From Streptomyces vinaceus (GTDB taxonomy: Bacteria > Actinomycetota > Actinomycetes > Streptomycetales > Streptomycetaceae), in contig NZ_CP023692.1 of NCBI RefSeq assembly GCF_008704935.1, forward strand, positions 5,641,001 through 5,705,000: a stretch of DNA of 64,000 nt, in the 5' to 3' direction. Every line of letters begins with the position of its first letter. The stretch's first letter is position 1. A program made the translations under genes and the position numbers. Shown here in pieces: positions 33,216 through 41,895 of this stretch. A model generated the notes under the pieces. It saw only the letters and a program-made list of their open reading frames with translations. It had not been told where the DNA came from and did not search any database.

Positions 33216-34852
33216 GCGGCACCCTCCCCGCCCACCTCGCGGCGAACGTGGCCGCGGGCGCCACCGAGCACCGGCCGCTGATCATCACCCTGTTCGGTCT
33301 CTTCGTCGTCGCCACCCTCGTCATCACGATCTGGGCCGGCCGCCAGACCAAGGACGCCGCCGACTTCTACGCGGGCGGCCGCCAGTTCACCGGCTTCCAG
33401 AACGGCCTGGCCATCTCCGGCGACTACATGTCCGCCGCGTCCTTCCTCGGCATCGCCGGCGTCATCGCCCTCAAGGGCTACGACGGCTTCCTGTACTCCA
33501 TCGGCTTCCTGGTCGCCTGGCTGGTGGCCCTGCTGCTGGTCGCCGAACCGCTGCGCAATTCGGGCCGCTACACGATGGGCGACGTCCTCGCCTACCGGAT
33601 GCGCCAGCGCCCCGTACGCACCGCCGCGGGCACCTCCACCATCGTGGTCTCGATCTTCTACCTGCTGGCCCAGATGGCCGGCGCCGGCGTACTGGTCTCC
33701 CTGCTCCTCGGGATCACCAGTGACGGCGGCCAGATCGCCATCGTCGCGCTGGTCGGCGTGCTGATGATCCTCTACGTCACCATCGGCGGCATGAAGGGCA
33801 CCACCTGGGTCCAGATGGTCAAGGCCGTCCTCCTCATCGCGGGCGCCCTGCTGATCACCTTCCTGGTGATGTGGAAGTTCAACTTCAACGTCTCCGACCT
33901 GCTCGGCAAAGCGGCCGAGAACAGCGGCAAGGGCTCGTCCTTCCTGGAACCCGGACTCAAGTACGGCATCACCGGGACCTCGAAGCTGGACTTCATCTCC
34001 CTGGGCCTCGCGCTGGTCCTCGGCACGGCCGGCCTGCCGCACATCCTGATCCGCTTCTACACGGTGCCCACCGCGAAGGCCGCCCGCAAGTCCGTGAACT
34101 GGGCCATCGGCATCATCGGCGTCTTCTACCTGATGACGATCGCCCTCGGCTTCGGCGCCGCCGCCCTGCTCAGCCCCAAGGAGATCACCGACTCCAACCC
34201 GTCCGGCAACACCGCCGCCCCGCTCCTGGCCCAGGCCGTCGGCGGCGGTGCCGACTCCACCGGCGGCGCGATCCTGCTCGCCGTGATCTCCGCGGTCGCC
34301 TTCGCCACGATCCTCGCCGTGGTCGCCGGCCTGACCCTCGCCTCCTCCTCTTCCTTCGCGCACGACATCTACGTCAACGTGATCCGCAAGGGCGAGGCCA
34401 CCGAGAAGGAGGAGGTACGGGCGGCCCGCTGGTCCACCGTCGTCATCGGCGCCGTCGCCATCGTCCTCGGCGCGCTCGCCCGGGACATCAACATCGCGGG
34501 CCTGGTCGCCCTCGCCTTCGCCGTCGCGGCCTCGGCGAACCTCCCGACGATCCTCTACAGCCTCTTCTGGAAGCGGTTCACCACCCGGGGCGCCCTCTGG
34601 TCGATCTACGGCGGCCTGATCTCGTCCGTGGTCCTGGTGCTCTTCTCACCCGTCGTGTCCGGCAACGACAAGACCTCGATGTTCAAGGGGGTCGACTTCC
34701 ACTGGTTCCCCCTGGAGAACCCCGGGATCGTCTCCATCCCGCTCGGGTTCCTGCTGGGCTGGCTCGGCACCGTCCTGTCCAAGGAGCAGGCCGACCCCCA
34801 GAAGTTCGCGGAGCTTGAGGTCCGCTCCCTTACGGGAACGGGCGCGCACTGA
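33212..34852 (+). CDS. actP: Cation/acetate symporter, solute:sodium symporter family
   Basis: 546 residues with about 13 hydrophobic helices. SSF signatures: ADFYAGGRQFTGFQNGLAIS, then YTMGDVLAYRMRQRPVRTAA and GTAGLPHILIRFYTV. Strong similarity to ActP (YjcG) and to MctC-like monocarboxylate carriers; it probably takes up acetate, propionate or pyruvate with Na+ or H+. Co-transcribed with the DUF485 gene. A small perfect inverted repeat (GCTCATG-TGA-CATGAGC, 34859-34875) follows the stop, then a strong terminator. Confidence 0.93.
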   Translation: MSGTLPAHLAANVAAGATEHRPLIITLFGLFVVATLVITIWAGRQTKDAADFYAGGRQFTGFQNGLAISGDYMSAASFLGIAGVIALKGYDGFLYSIGFLVAWLVALLLVAEPLRNSGRYTMGDVLAYRMRQRPVRTAAGTSTIVVSIFYLLAQMAGAGVLVSLLLGITSDGGQIAIVALVGVLMILYVTIGGMKGTTWVQMVKAVLLIAGALLITFLVMWKFNFNVSDLLGKAAENSGKGSSFLEPGLKYGITGTSKLDFISLGLALVLGTAGLPHILIRFYTVPTAKAARKSVNWAIGIIGVFYLMTIALGFGAAALLSPKEITDSNPSGNTAAPLLAQAVGGGADSTGGAILLAVISAVAFATILAVVAGLTLASSSSFAHDIYVNVIRKGEATEKEEVRAARWSTVVIGAVAIVLGALARDINIAGLVALAFAVAASANLPTILYSLFWKRFTTRGALWSIYGGLISSVVLVLFSPVVSGNDKTSMFKGVDFHWFPLENPGIVSIPLGFLLGWLGTVLSKEQADPQKFAELEVRSLTGTGAH

Positions 34853-34886
34853 CACCGTGCTCATGTGACATGAGCCGAGCACCCAA

Positions 34887-34922
34887 CGTGGCCGCGTCGT
34901 ACTTCTCTACGACGCGGCCACG
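34887..34922. terminator. Hairpin terminator after the symporter
   Basis: A 15-base perfect stem (34887-34901 with 34908-34922) around a six-base loop CTTCTC. No T-run, as is common in Streptomyces. Confidence 0.8.
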
Positions 34923-34946
34923 CCGCGTCTCGTTCATTTGGGCATC

Positions 34947-34972
34947 CCTACGCGTCACACCCGTCGCGTAGG
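34947..34972. promoter_or_regulatory. Inverted repeat upstream of moaA
   Basis: CCTACGCG at 34947-34954 and CGCGTAGG at 34965-34972 with a ten-base spacer, 75 bases before the moaA start. Possible operator or leader structure; nothing identifies its ligand. Confidence 0.4.
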
Positions 34973-35046
34973 CTCGAATACAGCGCCGGGCGTTTACCCG
35001 AAGTGGCGCGAACGTCTCTATGGACCGGACAGGGAGGGGGCCCGAA

Positions 35047-36036
35047 ATGCTTCTGGACACCTACGGCCGCGTGGCCACTGACCTGCGCGTCTCGCTCACC
35101 GACCGGTGCAATCTGCGCTGCACGTACTGCATGCCCGAAGAAGGCCTGCAGTGGCTCGGCAAGTCCGATCTGCTCACCGACGAGGAGATCGTCCGGCTGA
35201 TCCGGATCGCCGTCACACAGCTCGGGATCACCGAGGTCCGCTTCACCGGCGGAGAACCGCTGCTGCGCCCCGGCCTGGTCGGGATCGTCGAGCAGTGCGC
35301 GGCCCTGGAGCCGCGCCCCCAGATGTCCCTGACCACCAACGGCATCGGCCTCAAGCGCACCGCGCAGGCGCTCAAGGCCGCCGGGCTGGACCGGGTAAAC
35401 GTTTCGCTGGACACGCTCCGGCCCGAGGTCTTCAAGACCCTCACCCGGCGTGACCGCCACCGCGACGTCATCGACGGCATGGCCGCGGCCCGCGAGGCCG
35501 GCCTGACCCCCGTCAAGGTCAACGCCGTCCTGATGCCGGGCCTCAACGAGGACGAGGCCCCCGACCTGCTCGCCTGGGCCGTGGAGAACGAGTACGAGCT
35601 CCGCTTCATCGAGCAGATGCCGCTCGACGCCCAGCACGGCTGGAAGCGCGAGGGCATGATCACCGCCGGTGACATCCTGGCCTCGCTGCGCACCCGCTTC
35701 ACCCTCACCGAGGAAGGCGCCGAGGAGCGCGGCTCCGCCCCCGCCGAGCGCTGGGTGGTCGACGGCGGACCCGCCACCGTCGGCGTCATCGCCTCGGTCA
35801 CCCGCCCCTTCTGCGGCGCCTGCGACCGTACGAGGCTCACGGCCGACGGCCAGGTCCGTACGTGCCTGTTCGCCACCGAGGAGTCGGACCTGCGCGCCGC
35901 GCTGCGCTCCGGGGCCCCGGACGAGGAGATCGCCCGCCTGTGGAAGGTGGCGATGTGGGGCAAGAAGGCCGGGTCCGGACTCGACGACCCGTCCTTCCTC
36001 CAGCCCGACCGCCCGATGTCCGCGATCGGCGGCTGA
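35047..36036 (+). CDS. moaA: GTP 3',8-cyclase (molybdenum cofactor biosynthesis)
   Basis: 329 residues from ATG 35047, with GGGAGGGGG six bases upstream; an ATG nine codons earlier lacks a site. Radical-SAM cluster CNLRCTYC near residue 19-26, GGEPLL for SAM, the second [4Fe-4S] ligands FCGACDRTRL and later TCLF, and the essential C-terminal Gly-Gly (SAIGG). It converts GTP to 3',8-cyclo-GTP, the first step of molybdopterin synthesis. No other moa gene is adjacent. Confidence 0.97.
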   Translation: MLLDTYGRVATDLRVSLTDRCNLRCTYCMPEEGLQWLGKSDLLTDEEIVRLIRIAVTQLGITEVRFTGGEPLLRPGLVGIVEQCAALEPRPQMSLTTNGIGLKRTAQALKAAGLDRVNVSLDTLRPEVFKTLTRRDRHRDVIDGMAAAREAGLTPVKVNAVLMPGLNEDEAPDLLAWAVENEYELRFIEQMPLDAQHGWKREGMITAGDILASLRTRFTLTEEGAEERGSAPAERWVVDGGPATVGVIASVTRPFCGACDRTRLTADGQVRTCLFATEESDLRAALRSGAPDEEIARLWKVAMWGKKAGSGLDDPSFLQPDRPMSAIGG

Positions 36037-36094
36037 CGGCCGACGACCGGCAGCCGTCGTCGGGCGCCCGACGACGGGCGGCCGACGCCGGCCG

Positions 36095-36367
36095 CTACGG
36101 GCGCTCCGAGCCCTCCGGCTGGACCCACTCGTCGAGCTTCACGACGTCCTTGAGGAACCCGCGCACTCCCAGGAACTGGGAGAGGTGCTCCCGGTGCTCC
36201 TCGCACGCCAGCCAGGTCTTGCGGCGCTCCGGCGTGTGCAGCTTCGGGTTGTTCCACGCCAGGACCCAGACGGCCGCCTCGCGGCAGCCCTTGGCGGAGC
36301 AGGAGGGCGCGGGCGTCGCGGCGTCGGAGGGGGGCGGGGTGGAGCCGGGGGAGTCAGGGGAGTTCAC
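36095..36367 (-). CDS. Small conserved actinobacterial hypothetical protein
   Basis: 90 residues from GTG 36367. A Pro/Ser-rich start, then SCSAKGCREAAVWVLAWNNPKLH, and WLACEEHREHLSQFLGVRGF, with Cys/His pairs that could bind zinc. It has been seen in Streptomyces genomes with misleading 'acetone carboxylase' labels, which the sequence does not support. Function unknown. Confidence 0.8.
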   Translation of the reverse strand: MNSPDSPGSTPPPSDAATPAPSCSAKGCREAAVWVLAWNNPKLHTPERRKTWLACEEHREHLSQFLGVRGFLKDVVKLDEWVQPEGSERP

Positions 36368-36513
36368 GCCTCAACCCTACAAACCCCTGCCACGGAAAGG
36401 CGACGCCGAGCAGCCACGGGGGGAGCTGCCCGGCGTCGGTCCGTCGCTCCGACGGGGGATGCGGAGCGCGTAGGCAGTATGTCACGCAGGACCCGGTGCG
36501 GTGCACCGGAACT

Positions 36514-36846
36514 TCATGATTGATCTGAGCTTTTCTTGAGGTTTCCCGCGTCCAGTGCCGGACGCACAGGTGACGGGATGAAGTGCGAGGGCAGCGAGGG
36601 GGTCGATTCGCGCCCCGCGTTGGCGATGACCACCGCCACGTACGGCAGCAGCCCGCCGGCGATGAGCGTCACGATCGCCACGTGACGTTCCACGTTCCAC
36701 AGGATCACCGTGGCGAGCACCGAGAGCGTCCTGATCGCCATCGAGATGACGTACCGGCGCTGCCGTCCCCGCACGTCCTCGTCGAGGCTCATCCGGGCTC
36801 CGGTGATCCGGAAGACCTGGGCCCCGTTCCGCTTCTTCCGCTCCAC
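36514..36846 (-). CDS. DUF3099 family membrane protein
   Basis: 110 residues from GTG 36846. An N-terminal ITGARMSLDEDVRGRQRRYVI motif, which defines DUF3099, leads into two membrane helices (about 35-52 and 55-77), followed by a polar tail. Conserved across actinobacteria without a known role. It diverges from the GlsB-like gene. Confidence 0.85.
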   Translation of the reverse strand: MERKKRNGAQVFRITGARMSLDEDVRGRQRRYVISMAIRTLSVLATVILWNVERHVAIVTLIAGGLLPYVAVVIANAGRESTPSLPSHFIPSPVRPALDAGNLKKSSDQS

Positions 36847-37025
36847 GCTCCACCGCCCGATTCACCCGCCGGACACACCCCGGTCCGGACCCTCCCACCG
36901 TACGCCGCCCGCTCCGCGGGGAGGAGAGGGGGTGTCCCCCGAATGGGGCCGTCCGAAATGCGCAGTACGCCGTACGGGTCGAGACTGGGCCCACATGCGC
37001 ACAACGCGCCACGAGGAGGCTCGAC

Positions 37026-37304
37026 ATGTCATGGTTGTGGGCGATCATCGTCGGTTTCGTGCTCGGCCTCATTGCCCGGGCCATCCTGCCGGGCAAGCAG
37101 CACCAGCCCCTCTGGCTGACCACCCTGTGCGGCATCGCCGGCGGCATCCTGGGCAACGCCGTCGCGGTGTGGATCGGCGTCGGGGAGACCAAGGGCATCG
37201 ACTGGACCCGGCACCTGCTGCAACTCGCCGGAGCGGTGCTGATCGTGGCTCTCGGTGAGATGGTCTACAAGTCGCTCAAGGGCGGCAGCAAGCAGATGAC
37301 CTGA
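37026..37304 (+). CDS. GlsB/YeaQ/YmgE family stress-response membrane protein
   Basis: 92 residues from ATG 37026 with GAGGAGG six bases upstream. Glycine-rich helices (LWAIIVGFVLGLIARAILPG, LCGIAGGILGNAVAVWIG) form the transglycosylase-associated-protein fold, with an extra C-terminal helix. GlsB-type proteins are small inner-membrane proteins induced by stress. The terminator at 37318 follows 13 bases after the stop. Confidence 0.9.
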   Translation: MSWLWAIIVGFVLGLIARAILPGKQHQPLWLTTLCGIAGGILGNAVAVWIGVGETKGIDWTRHLLQLAGAVLIVALGEMVYKSLKGGSKQMT

Positions 37305-37317
37305 GGGGCGGCACGAC

Positions 37318-37357
37318 GGAGGGGCCGGCCGGACGTCCCGTCCGTACCGGCCCCTCC
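37318..37357. terminator. Bidirectional hairpin terminator
   Basis: GGAGGGGCCGG (37318-37328) pairs with CCGGCCCCTCC (37347-37357), and the interior GGACG/CGTCC extends the stem. It separates the GlsB-like gene from the converging tyrS. Confidence 0.85.
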
Positions 37358-37385
37358 GCCGCGCTCGATCGTCAGGCCCTAGGCG

Positions 37386-38651
37386 TCAGCCCGTGACCTC
37401 GACCGCCGCCAGGTTCTTCTTGCCGCGGCGCAGCACCAGCCAGCGCCCGTGCAGCAGCTCCTCCTTGGCGGGGACCGCGTCCTCGGCGGTGACCTTCGCG
37501 TTGTTCACGTAGGCGCCACCCTCCTTCACGGTCCGCCGGCCCGCCGACTTGCTCGCCACCAGCCCGGTCTCGGCGAGCAGGTCCACCACCAGGCCGGGCT
37601 CGGCCACCCGTACGTGCGGCAGCTCGGACAGGGCCGCGGCCAGCGTGGCCTCGTCCAGGTCCGCCAGCTCGCCCTGGCCGAACAGCGCCTTCGACGCGGC
37701 GATCACGGCCGCGCACTGGCCGGCGCCGTGCACCAGGGTGGTCAGCTCCTCCGCCAGCGCCCGCTGGGCGGCGCGCGCCTGCGGCCGCTCGGCGGTCTGC
37801 GCCTCCAGCTCCTCCAGCTCCTCGCGGGACTTGAAGGACAGGATCCGCATGTAGGTGGAGATGTCCCGGTCGTCCACGTTCAGCCAGAACTGGTAGAAGG
37901 CGTACGGGGTGGTCATCTCCGGGTCGAGCCAGACGGCCCCGCCCTCGGTCTTGCCGAACTTGGTGCCGTCCGCCTTGACCATCAGCGGGGTCGCCAGCGC
38001 GTGCACCTCGGCGTGCGGCTCCAGGCGGTGGATCAGGTCGAGACCGGCGGTCAGGTTGCCCCACTGGTCGGACCCGCCCTGCTGGAGGGTGCAGCCGTAG
38101 CGCCGGTACAGCTCCAGGAAGTCCATGCCCTGGAGCAACTGGTAGCTGAACTCGGTGTAGCTGATGCCCTGGTCGGACTCCAGCCGCTTGGCGACCGAGT
38201 CCTTCGTCAGCATCTTGTTGACGCGGAAGTGCTTGCCGATGTCCCGCAGGAACTCGATGGCGGACATGCCCGCCGTCCAGTCCAGGTTGTTCACCATGAC
38301 CGCGGCGTTCTCGCCCTCGAAGGACAGGTACGGCTCGATCTGGCCGCGCAGCCGGTTCACCCAGTTCGCGATCGTCTCCGGGTCGTTCAGCGTCCGCTCC
38401 GCGGTGGGCCGCGGGTCGCCGATCTGGCCGGTCGCCCCCCCGACCAGCGCCAGCGGCCGGTGCCCGGCCTGCTGGAGCCGGCGTACGGTCAGCACCTGCA
38501 CGAGGTGTCCCACGTGCAGGGAGGCCGCCGTCGGGTCGAAGCCGCAATAGAAGGTGACCGGACCGTCCGCGAACGCCTTGCGCAGCGCTTCTTCGTCGGT
38601 GGACTGGGCGAAGAGCCCACGCCACTTCAGTTCGTCGACGATGTCCGTCAC
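37386..38651 (-). CDS. tyrS: Tyrosyl-tRNA synthetase
   Basis: 421 residues from GTG 38651. Class I synthetase with the HIGH-like HVGHLV after YCGFDPTAASL, tyrosine-site residues in YTEFSYQLLQGMDFLELYR, GGSDQWGN, and the KMSKS-like KFGKTEGG. A C-terminal S4-type RNA-binding domain ends the protein (ASKSAGRRTVKEGGAYVNN). It charges tRNA-Tyr. No T-box leader was seen upstream. Confidence 0.97.
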   Translation of the reverse strand: MTDIVDELKWRGLFAQSTDEEALRKAFADGPVTFYCGFDPTAASLHVGHLVQVLTVRRLQQAGHRPLALVGGATGQIGDPRPTAERTLNDPETIANWVNRLRGQIEPYLSFEGENAAVMVNNLDWTAGMSAIEFLRDIGKHFRVNKMLTKDSVAKRLESDQGISYTEFSYQLLQGMDFLELYRRYGCTLQQGGSDQWGNLTAGLDLIHRLEPHAEVHALATPLMVKADGTKFGKTEGGAVWLDPEMTTPYAFYQFWLNVDDRDISTYMRILSFKSREELEELEAQTAERPQARAAQRALAEELTTLVHGAGQCAAVIAASKALFGQGELADLDEATLAAALSELPHVRVAEPGLVVDLLAETGLVASKSAGRRTVKEGGAYVNNAKVTAEDAVPAKEELLHGRWLVLRRGKKNLAAVEVTG

Positions 38652-38709
38652 GGTCTCTCGACTCCTTCACATGGGGAAATGCGTCACGCCAAAGGCTCAG
38701 TCTAGGTGG

Positions 38710-40098
38710 TCAGACGCCCTTGCTGACCGAGCTCATGTTGAAATCGGGGATCCTCAGCGCGGGCATCGCGGCCCGTGTGAACCAGTCGCTCCACTCGCGC
38801 GGCAGGGTCTGCTCGGTCCGGCCCGCCTCCGAGGCCCGCGACAGCAGGTCCACCGGCGACTCGTTGAAGCGGAAGTTGTTCACCTCGCCGACGACCTGCC
38901 CGTTCTCCACCAGGTAGACCCCGTCCCGGGTCAGGCCCGTGAGCAGCAGCGTCGCCGGGTCCACCTCGCGGATGTACCAGAGGCAGGTCAGCAGCAGACC
39001 CCGCTCGGTGGAGGCCACCATCTCCTCCAGCGAGCGGTCGCCGCCGCCGTCCAGGATCAGGTTCCCGAAGCCCGGCGCGACCGGCATCCCGGTCATGGCG
39101 GCGCTGTGCCGGGTCGTGGTCAGCCGGGCCAGCTCGCCCTCGCGGATCCACTCGGTGGCCGGGACCGGCAGCCCGTTGTCGAAGACCGAGGCGTCGTCGC
39201 CCGAGCTGTGCGCGATCACGAACGGCGCGGACTCCAGGCCCGGCGCCGCCGGGTCGCTGCGCAGGGTCAGCGGCAGCCGGGAGAGCTTCTCGCCGAGCCG
39301 GGTGCCGCCGCCGGGCTTGGAGAAGACCGTCCGGCCCTCGACCGCGTCCCGGGCCGCCGCGGACCACATCTGGTAGATCAGCAGATCGGCCACGGCCGTG
39401 GGCGGCAGCAGGGTCTCGTACCGGCCGGCGGGCAGGTCGATCTTCCGCTCGGCCCAGCCCAGCCGTACGGCCAGCTCGGCGTCCAGCACGGTCGGGTCCA
39501 CGTCCTTGAAGTCCCGGGTGGAGCGGCCGGCCCAGGCCGAGCGCTGCCGGTCGGGGGACTTGGCGTTGAGCTCCAGGGTGCCGTTCGGCTGGTCGTGGCG
39601 CAGCCGCAGGCCCGTCGAGGTGCCGACGTACGTGGAGACCAGCTCGTGGTTGGCGAAGCCGTACAGCTCCCGGCCGCCGGCGCGGGCCCGGGCGAAGGCC
39701 TCGCCGAGGGCCGGGGCGAAGTCCGCGAACACCGCCGAGGAGGTTTCCGCCGGGGCCTCGGTGAAGTCCGGCGAGGCCGGGGTCCCGGTGACCAGCGGGC
39801 GGGCGTCCTCCGCGGGGCCGGCGCCGCGGGCGGCCGCCTCGGCGGCGCGGACCAGCGGCTCCAGGTCCTCGGCGGTCACGGCGGAGCGCGACACGACCCC
39901 CGAGGCCGTGCCGTCCTTGCCGTCGACCGTGGCGATGACCGTGAGGGTCCGGCCGCGGGTGACGCCGTTGGTGGTGAGGGCGTTGCCCGCCCAGCGCAGG
40001 TTGGCGGTCGACTGCTCGTCGGCGATGACGACGCAGCCGTCGGCGGTGGACAGCTCCAGCGCGCGCTCGACGATCTCGTGGGGACTCGTACGGCTCAT
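38710..40098 (-). CDS. TldD/PmbA family protein, TldE (PmbA) partner
   Basis: 462 residues from ATG 40098. Modulator-of-gyrase fold with conserved GVTRGRTLTVIATVDGKDG and C-terminal LLTGLTRDGVYLVENGQVVGEV, which is the TldE form lacking the HExxxH zinc motif. TldE pairs with TldD, the catalytic subunit, in a metalloprotease that degrades unfolded peptides and matures peptide natural products. Its ribosome site and ATG lie inside a 32-base direct repeat that also spans the end of the tldD gene. Confidence 0.9.
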   Translation of the reverse strand: MSRTSPHEIVERALELSTADGCVVIADEQSTANLRWAGNALTTNGVTRGRTLTVIATVDGKDGTASGVVSRSAVTAEDLEPLVRAAEAAARGAGPAEDARPLVTGTPASPDFTEAPAETSSAVFADFAPALGEAFARARAGGRELYGFANHELVSTYVGTSTGLRLRHDQPNGTLELNAKSPDRQRSAWAGRSTRDFKDVDPTVLDAELAVRLGWAERKIDLPAGRYETLLPPTAVADLLIYQMWSAAARDAVEGRTVFSKPGGGTRLGEKLSRLPLTLRSDPAAPGLESAPFVIAHSSGDDASVFDNGLPVPATEWIREGELARLTTTRHSAAMTGMPVAPGFGNLILDGGGDRSLEEMVASTERGLLLTCLWYIREVDPATLLLTGLTRDGVYLVENGQVVGEVNNFRFNESPVDLLSRASEAGRTEQTLPREWSDWFTRAAMPALRIPDFNMSSVSKGV

Positions 40099-40124
40099 CG
40101 GCCGGCCTCCTGCGTGGTGTTCAG
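40093..40124. repeat. 32-base direct repeat, copy 1 (at the TldE start)
   Basis: Identical to 40185-40216. Read on the minus strand it encodes LNTTQEAGR, then an ATGA stop/start junction. This copy supplies the AGGAGG and ATG of tldE. Confidence 0.9.
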
Positions 40125-40138
40125 ACGGTGTCGTCCCG

Positions 40139-40159
40139 GGGGGCAGCCCCCGGACCCCC
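40139..40159. repeat. GC-rich dispersed hairpin repeat between the duplicated junctions
   Basis: GGGGGC-A-GCCCCC then GGACCCCC, matching the element at 14497-14517 in all but a few positions. Confidence 0.6.
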
Positions 40160-40184
40160 GGCAGATCCGGTGGCGACGGTGAGC

Positions 40185-40216
40185 GCTCATCGGCCGGCCT
40201 CCTGCGTGGTGTTCAG
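40185..40216. repeat. 32-base direct repeat, copy 2 (at the TldD stop)
   Basis: Exact copy of 40093-40124, offset 92 bases. On the minus strand it contains the last nine codons of tldD, the TGA stop and an overlapping ATG that opens a 31-codon frame running through to copy 1. Confidence 0.9.
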
Positions 40217-41710
40217 GATGTTCACGTCGCGGAACAGCGCGGACGGGCAGCCGTGCGAGACGGCCGCGACCTGGCCCGGCTGGGCCTTGCCGCAGTTGAA
40301 GGCGCCGCCCAGGACGTACGTCTGCGGGCCGCCGACTTTCTCCATCGAGCCCCAGAAGTCGGTGGTCGTGGCCTGGTAGGCGACGTCGCGCAGCTGTCCG
40401 GCCAGCTTGCCGTTCTCGATCCGGAAGAACCGCTGCCCGGTGAACTGGAAGTTGTAGCGCTGCATGTCGATCGACCACGAGCGGTCGCCGACCACGTAGA
40501 TCCCGCGTTCCACCCCGCCGATCAGGTCCTCGGTGGACAGTCCGCCCGGATCCGGCTGGAGCGAGACGTTCGCCATCCGCTGCACGGGCACGTGCCCGGG
40601 GGAGTCGGCGAAGGCGCACCCGTTGGAGCGGCCCAGGTCGGTGAGCTTCGCGATCCGCCGGTCCAGCTGGTAGCCGACCAGGGTGCCGTCCTTGACCAGG
40701 TCCCAGCTCTGCGCCTGGACGCCCTCGTCGTCGAAGCCGACGGTGGCGAGCCCGTGCTCGGCGGTGCGGTCACCGGTGACGTTCATGACGGGGGAGCCGT
40801 ACTTGAGCTTGCCCAGCTGGTCGAAGGTGGCGAAGGAGGTCCCCGCGTACGCCGCCTCGTAGCCCAGCGCCCGGTCGAGCTCGGTGGCGTGGCCGATGGA
40901 CTCGTGGATGGTGAGCCAGAGGTTGGACGGGTCGACGACCAGGTCGTAGCGGCCGGCCTCGACGCTCGGCGCCCGCATCTTCTCGGCGAGCAGCCCGGGG
41001 ATCTGCTCCAGCTCGGAGTCCCAGTCCCAGCCGGTGCCCGTCAGGTACTCCCAGCCGCGGCCGGCCGGCGGGGCGATGGTGCGCATCGAGTCGAACTCGC
41101 CGGTGGTGGAGTCCACGGCGACCGCGGTGAGCTGCGGGTGGATCCGTACGCGCTGCTGCGTGGTCATCGTGCCGGCGGTGTCCGCGTAGAACTTGTTCTC
41201 GTGGACGGCGAGCAGCGAGGCGTCGACGTGCGCGACCCCGTCGGCGGCCAGCAGCCGCGAGCTCCAGTCGGCGAGCAGGGCCGCCTTCTCCGCGTCCGGC
41301 ACCTCGAACGGGTTCACGTCGTACGCCGAGATCCACGTCTTGTCGGCGTGCACCGGCTCGTCGGCGAGCTCCACCCGCTCGTTCGAGCCCGCGGCCTTGA
41401 TGACCTGCGCGGACAGCTTCGCCATCGCCACGGCCTGCGAGGCCACCTTGGCGGCGCCGTCCATGGTCAGGTCCACCCCGGAGGCGAACCCCCAGCTGCC
41501 GCCGTGCACGACGCGGACCGCGTACCCGAGGTCGGTGGTGTCGGAACTGCCGGAGGGCTTGGCGTCCCGGAGCCGCCAGGAGGCGCTGCGGATCCGTTCG
41601 AGCCGGAAGTCGGCATGGTCGCAGCCCAGCGCGCGGGCCCGGGCGAGCGCCGCGTCGGCGAGCGCCCGCAAGGGCAGCGCGGTGAAGGCCGCGTCGATGG
41701 AATGGGGCAC
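40187..41710 (-). CDS. tldD: TldD/PmbA family metalloprotease, TldD catalytic subunit
   Basis: 507 residues from GTG 41710, chosen for GGGAGG upstream; further in-frame codons to 41749 would bury that site. The zinc-protease motif HESIGHATELDR (HExxxH) is intact, as is the surrounding LWLTIHE. It forms the active half of the TldD-TldE protease; tldE follows downstream on the same strand. The C-terminus ends VNILNTTQEAGR, whose coding sequence is duplicated in the intergenic junction. Confidence 0.93.
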   Translation of the reverse strand: MPHSIDAAFTALPLRALADAALARARALGCDHADFRLERIRSASWRLRDAKPSGSSDTTDLGYAVRVVHGGSWGFASGVDLTMDGAAKVASQAVAMAKLSAQVIKAAGSNERVELADEPVHADKTWISAYDVNPFEVPDAEKAALLADWSSRLLAADGVAHVDASLLAVHENKFYADTAGTMTTQQRVRIHPQLTAVAVDSTTGEFDSMRTIAPPAGRGWEYLTGTGWDWDSELEQIPGLLAEKMRAPSVEAGRYDLVVDPSNLWLTIHESIGHATELDRALGYEAAYAGTSFATFDQLGKLKYGSPVMNVTGDRTAEHGLATVGFDDEGVQAQSWDLVKDGTLVGYQLDRRIAKLTDLGRSNGCAFADSPGHVPVQRMANVSLQPDPGGLSTEDLIGGVERGIYVVGDRSWSIDMQRYNFQFTGQRFFRIENGKLAGQLRDVAYQATTTDFWGSMEKVGGPQTYVLGGAFNCGKAQPGQVAAVSHGCPSALFRDVNILNTTQEAGR

Positions 41711-41895
41711 GGTAGTCCTCCCGGGGTCGGGGCCGGTCGCCTCGATCATGTCGCGCTCGGGGCTCTTGTGCCTACATCTTTCTGTAGGGACTCGACAGAG
41801 CCCGTACCGAGGCCCTGTGGGAGATCGATTCTGCGTGCGGGGGGCCCGGCCTATAGGTTTCTGGTACTCAGACCGCTAGTCGAAAGGGTGATCCG

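Noticed and set aside
38652..38709. T-box leader for tyrS
   Set aside because: The gap to the upstream gene is only 58 bases and lacks a T-box core sequence.
40095..40186. 31-codon frame between tldD and tldE as a real gene
   Set aside because: It consists of a duplicated junction plus a hairpin element, with Arg/Gly/Pro-rich content; most likely a by-product of the duplication.
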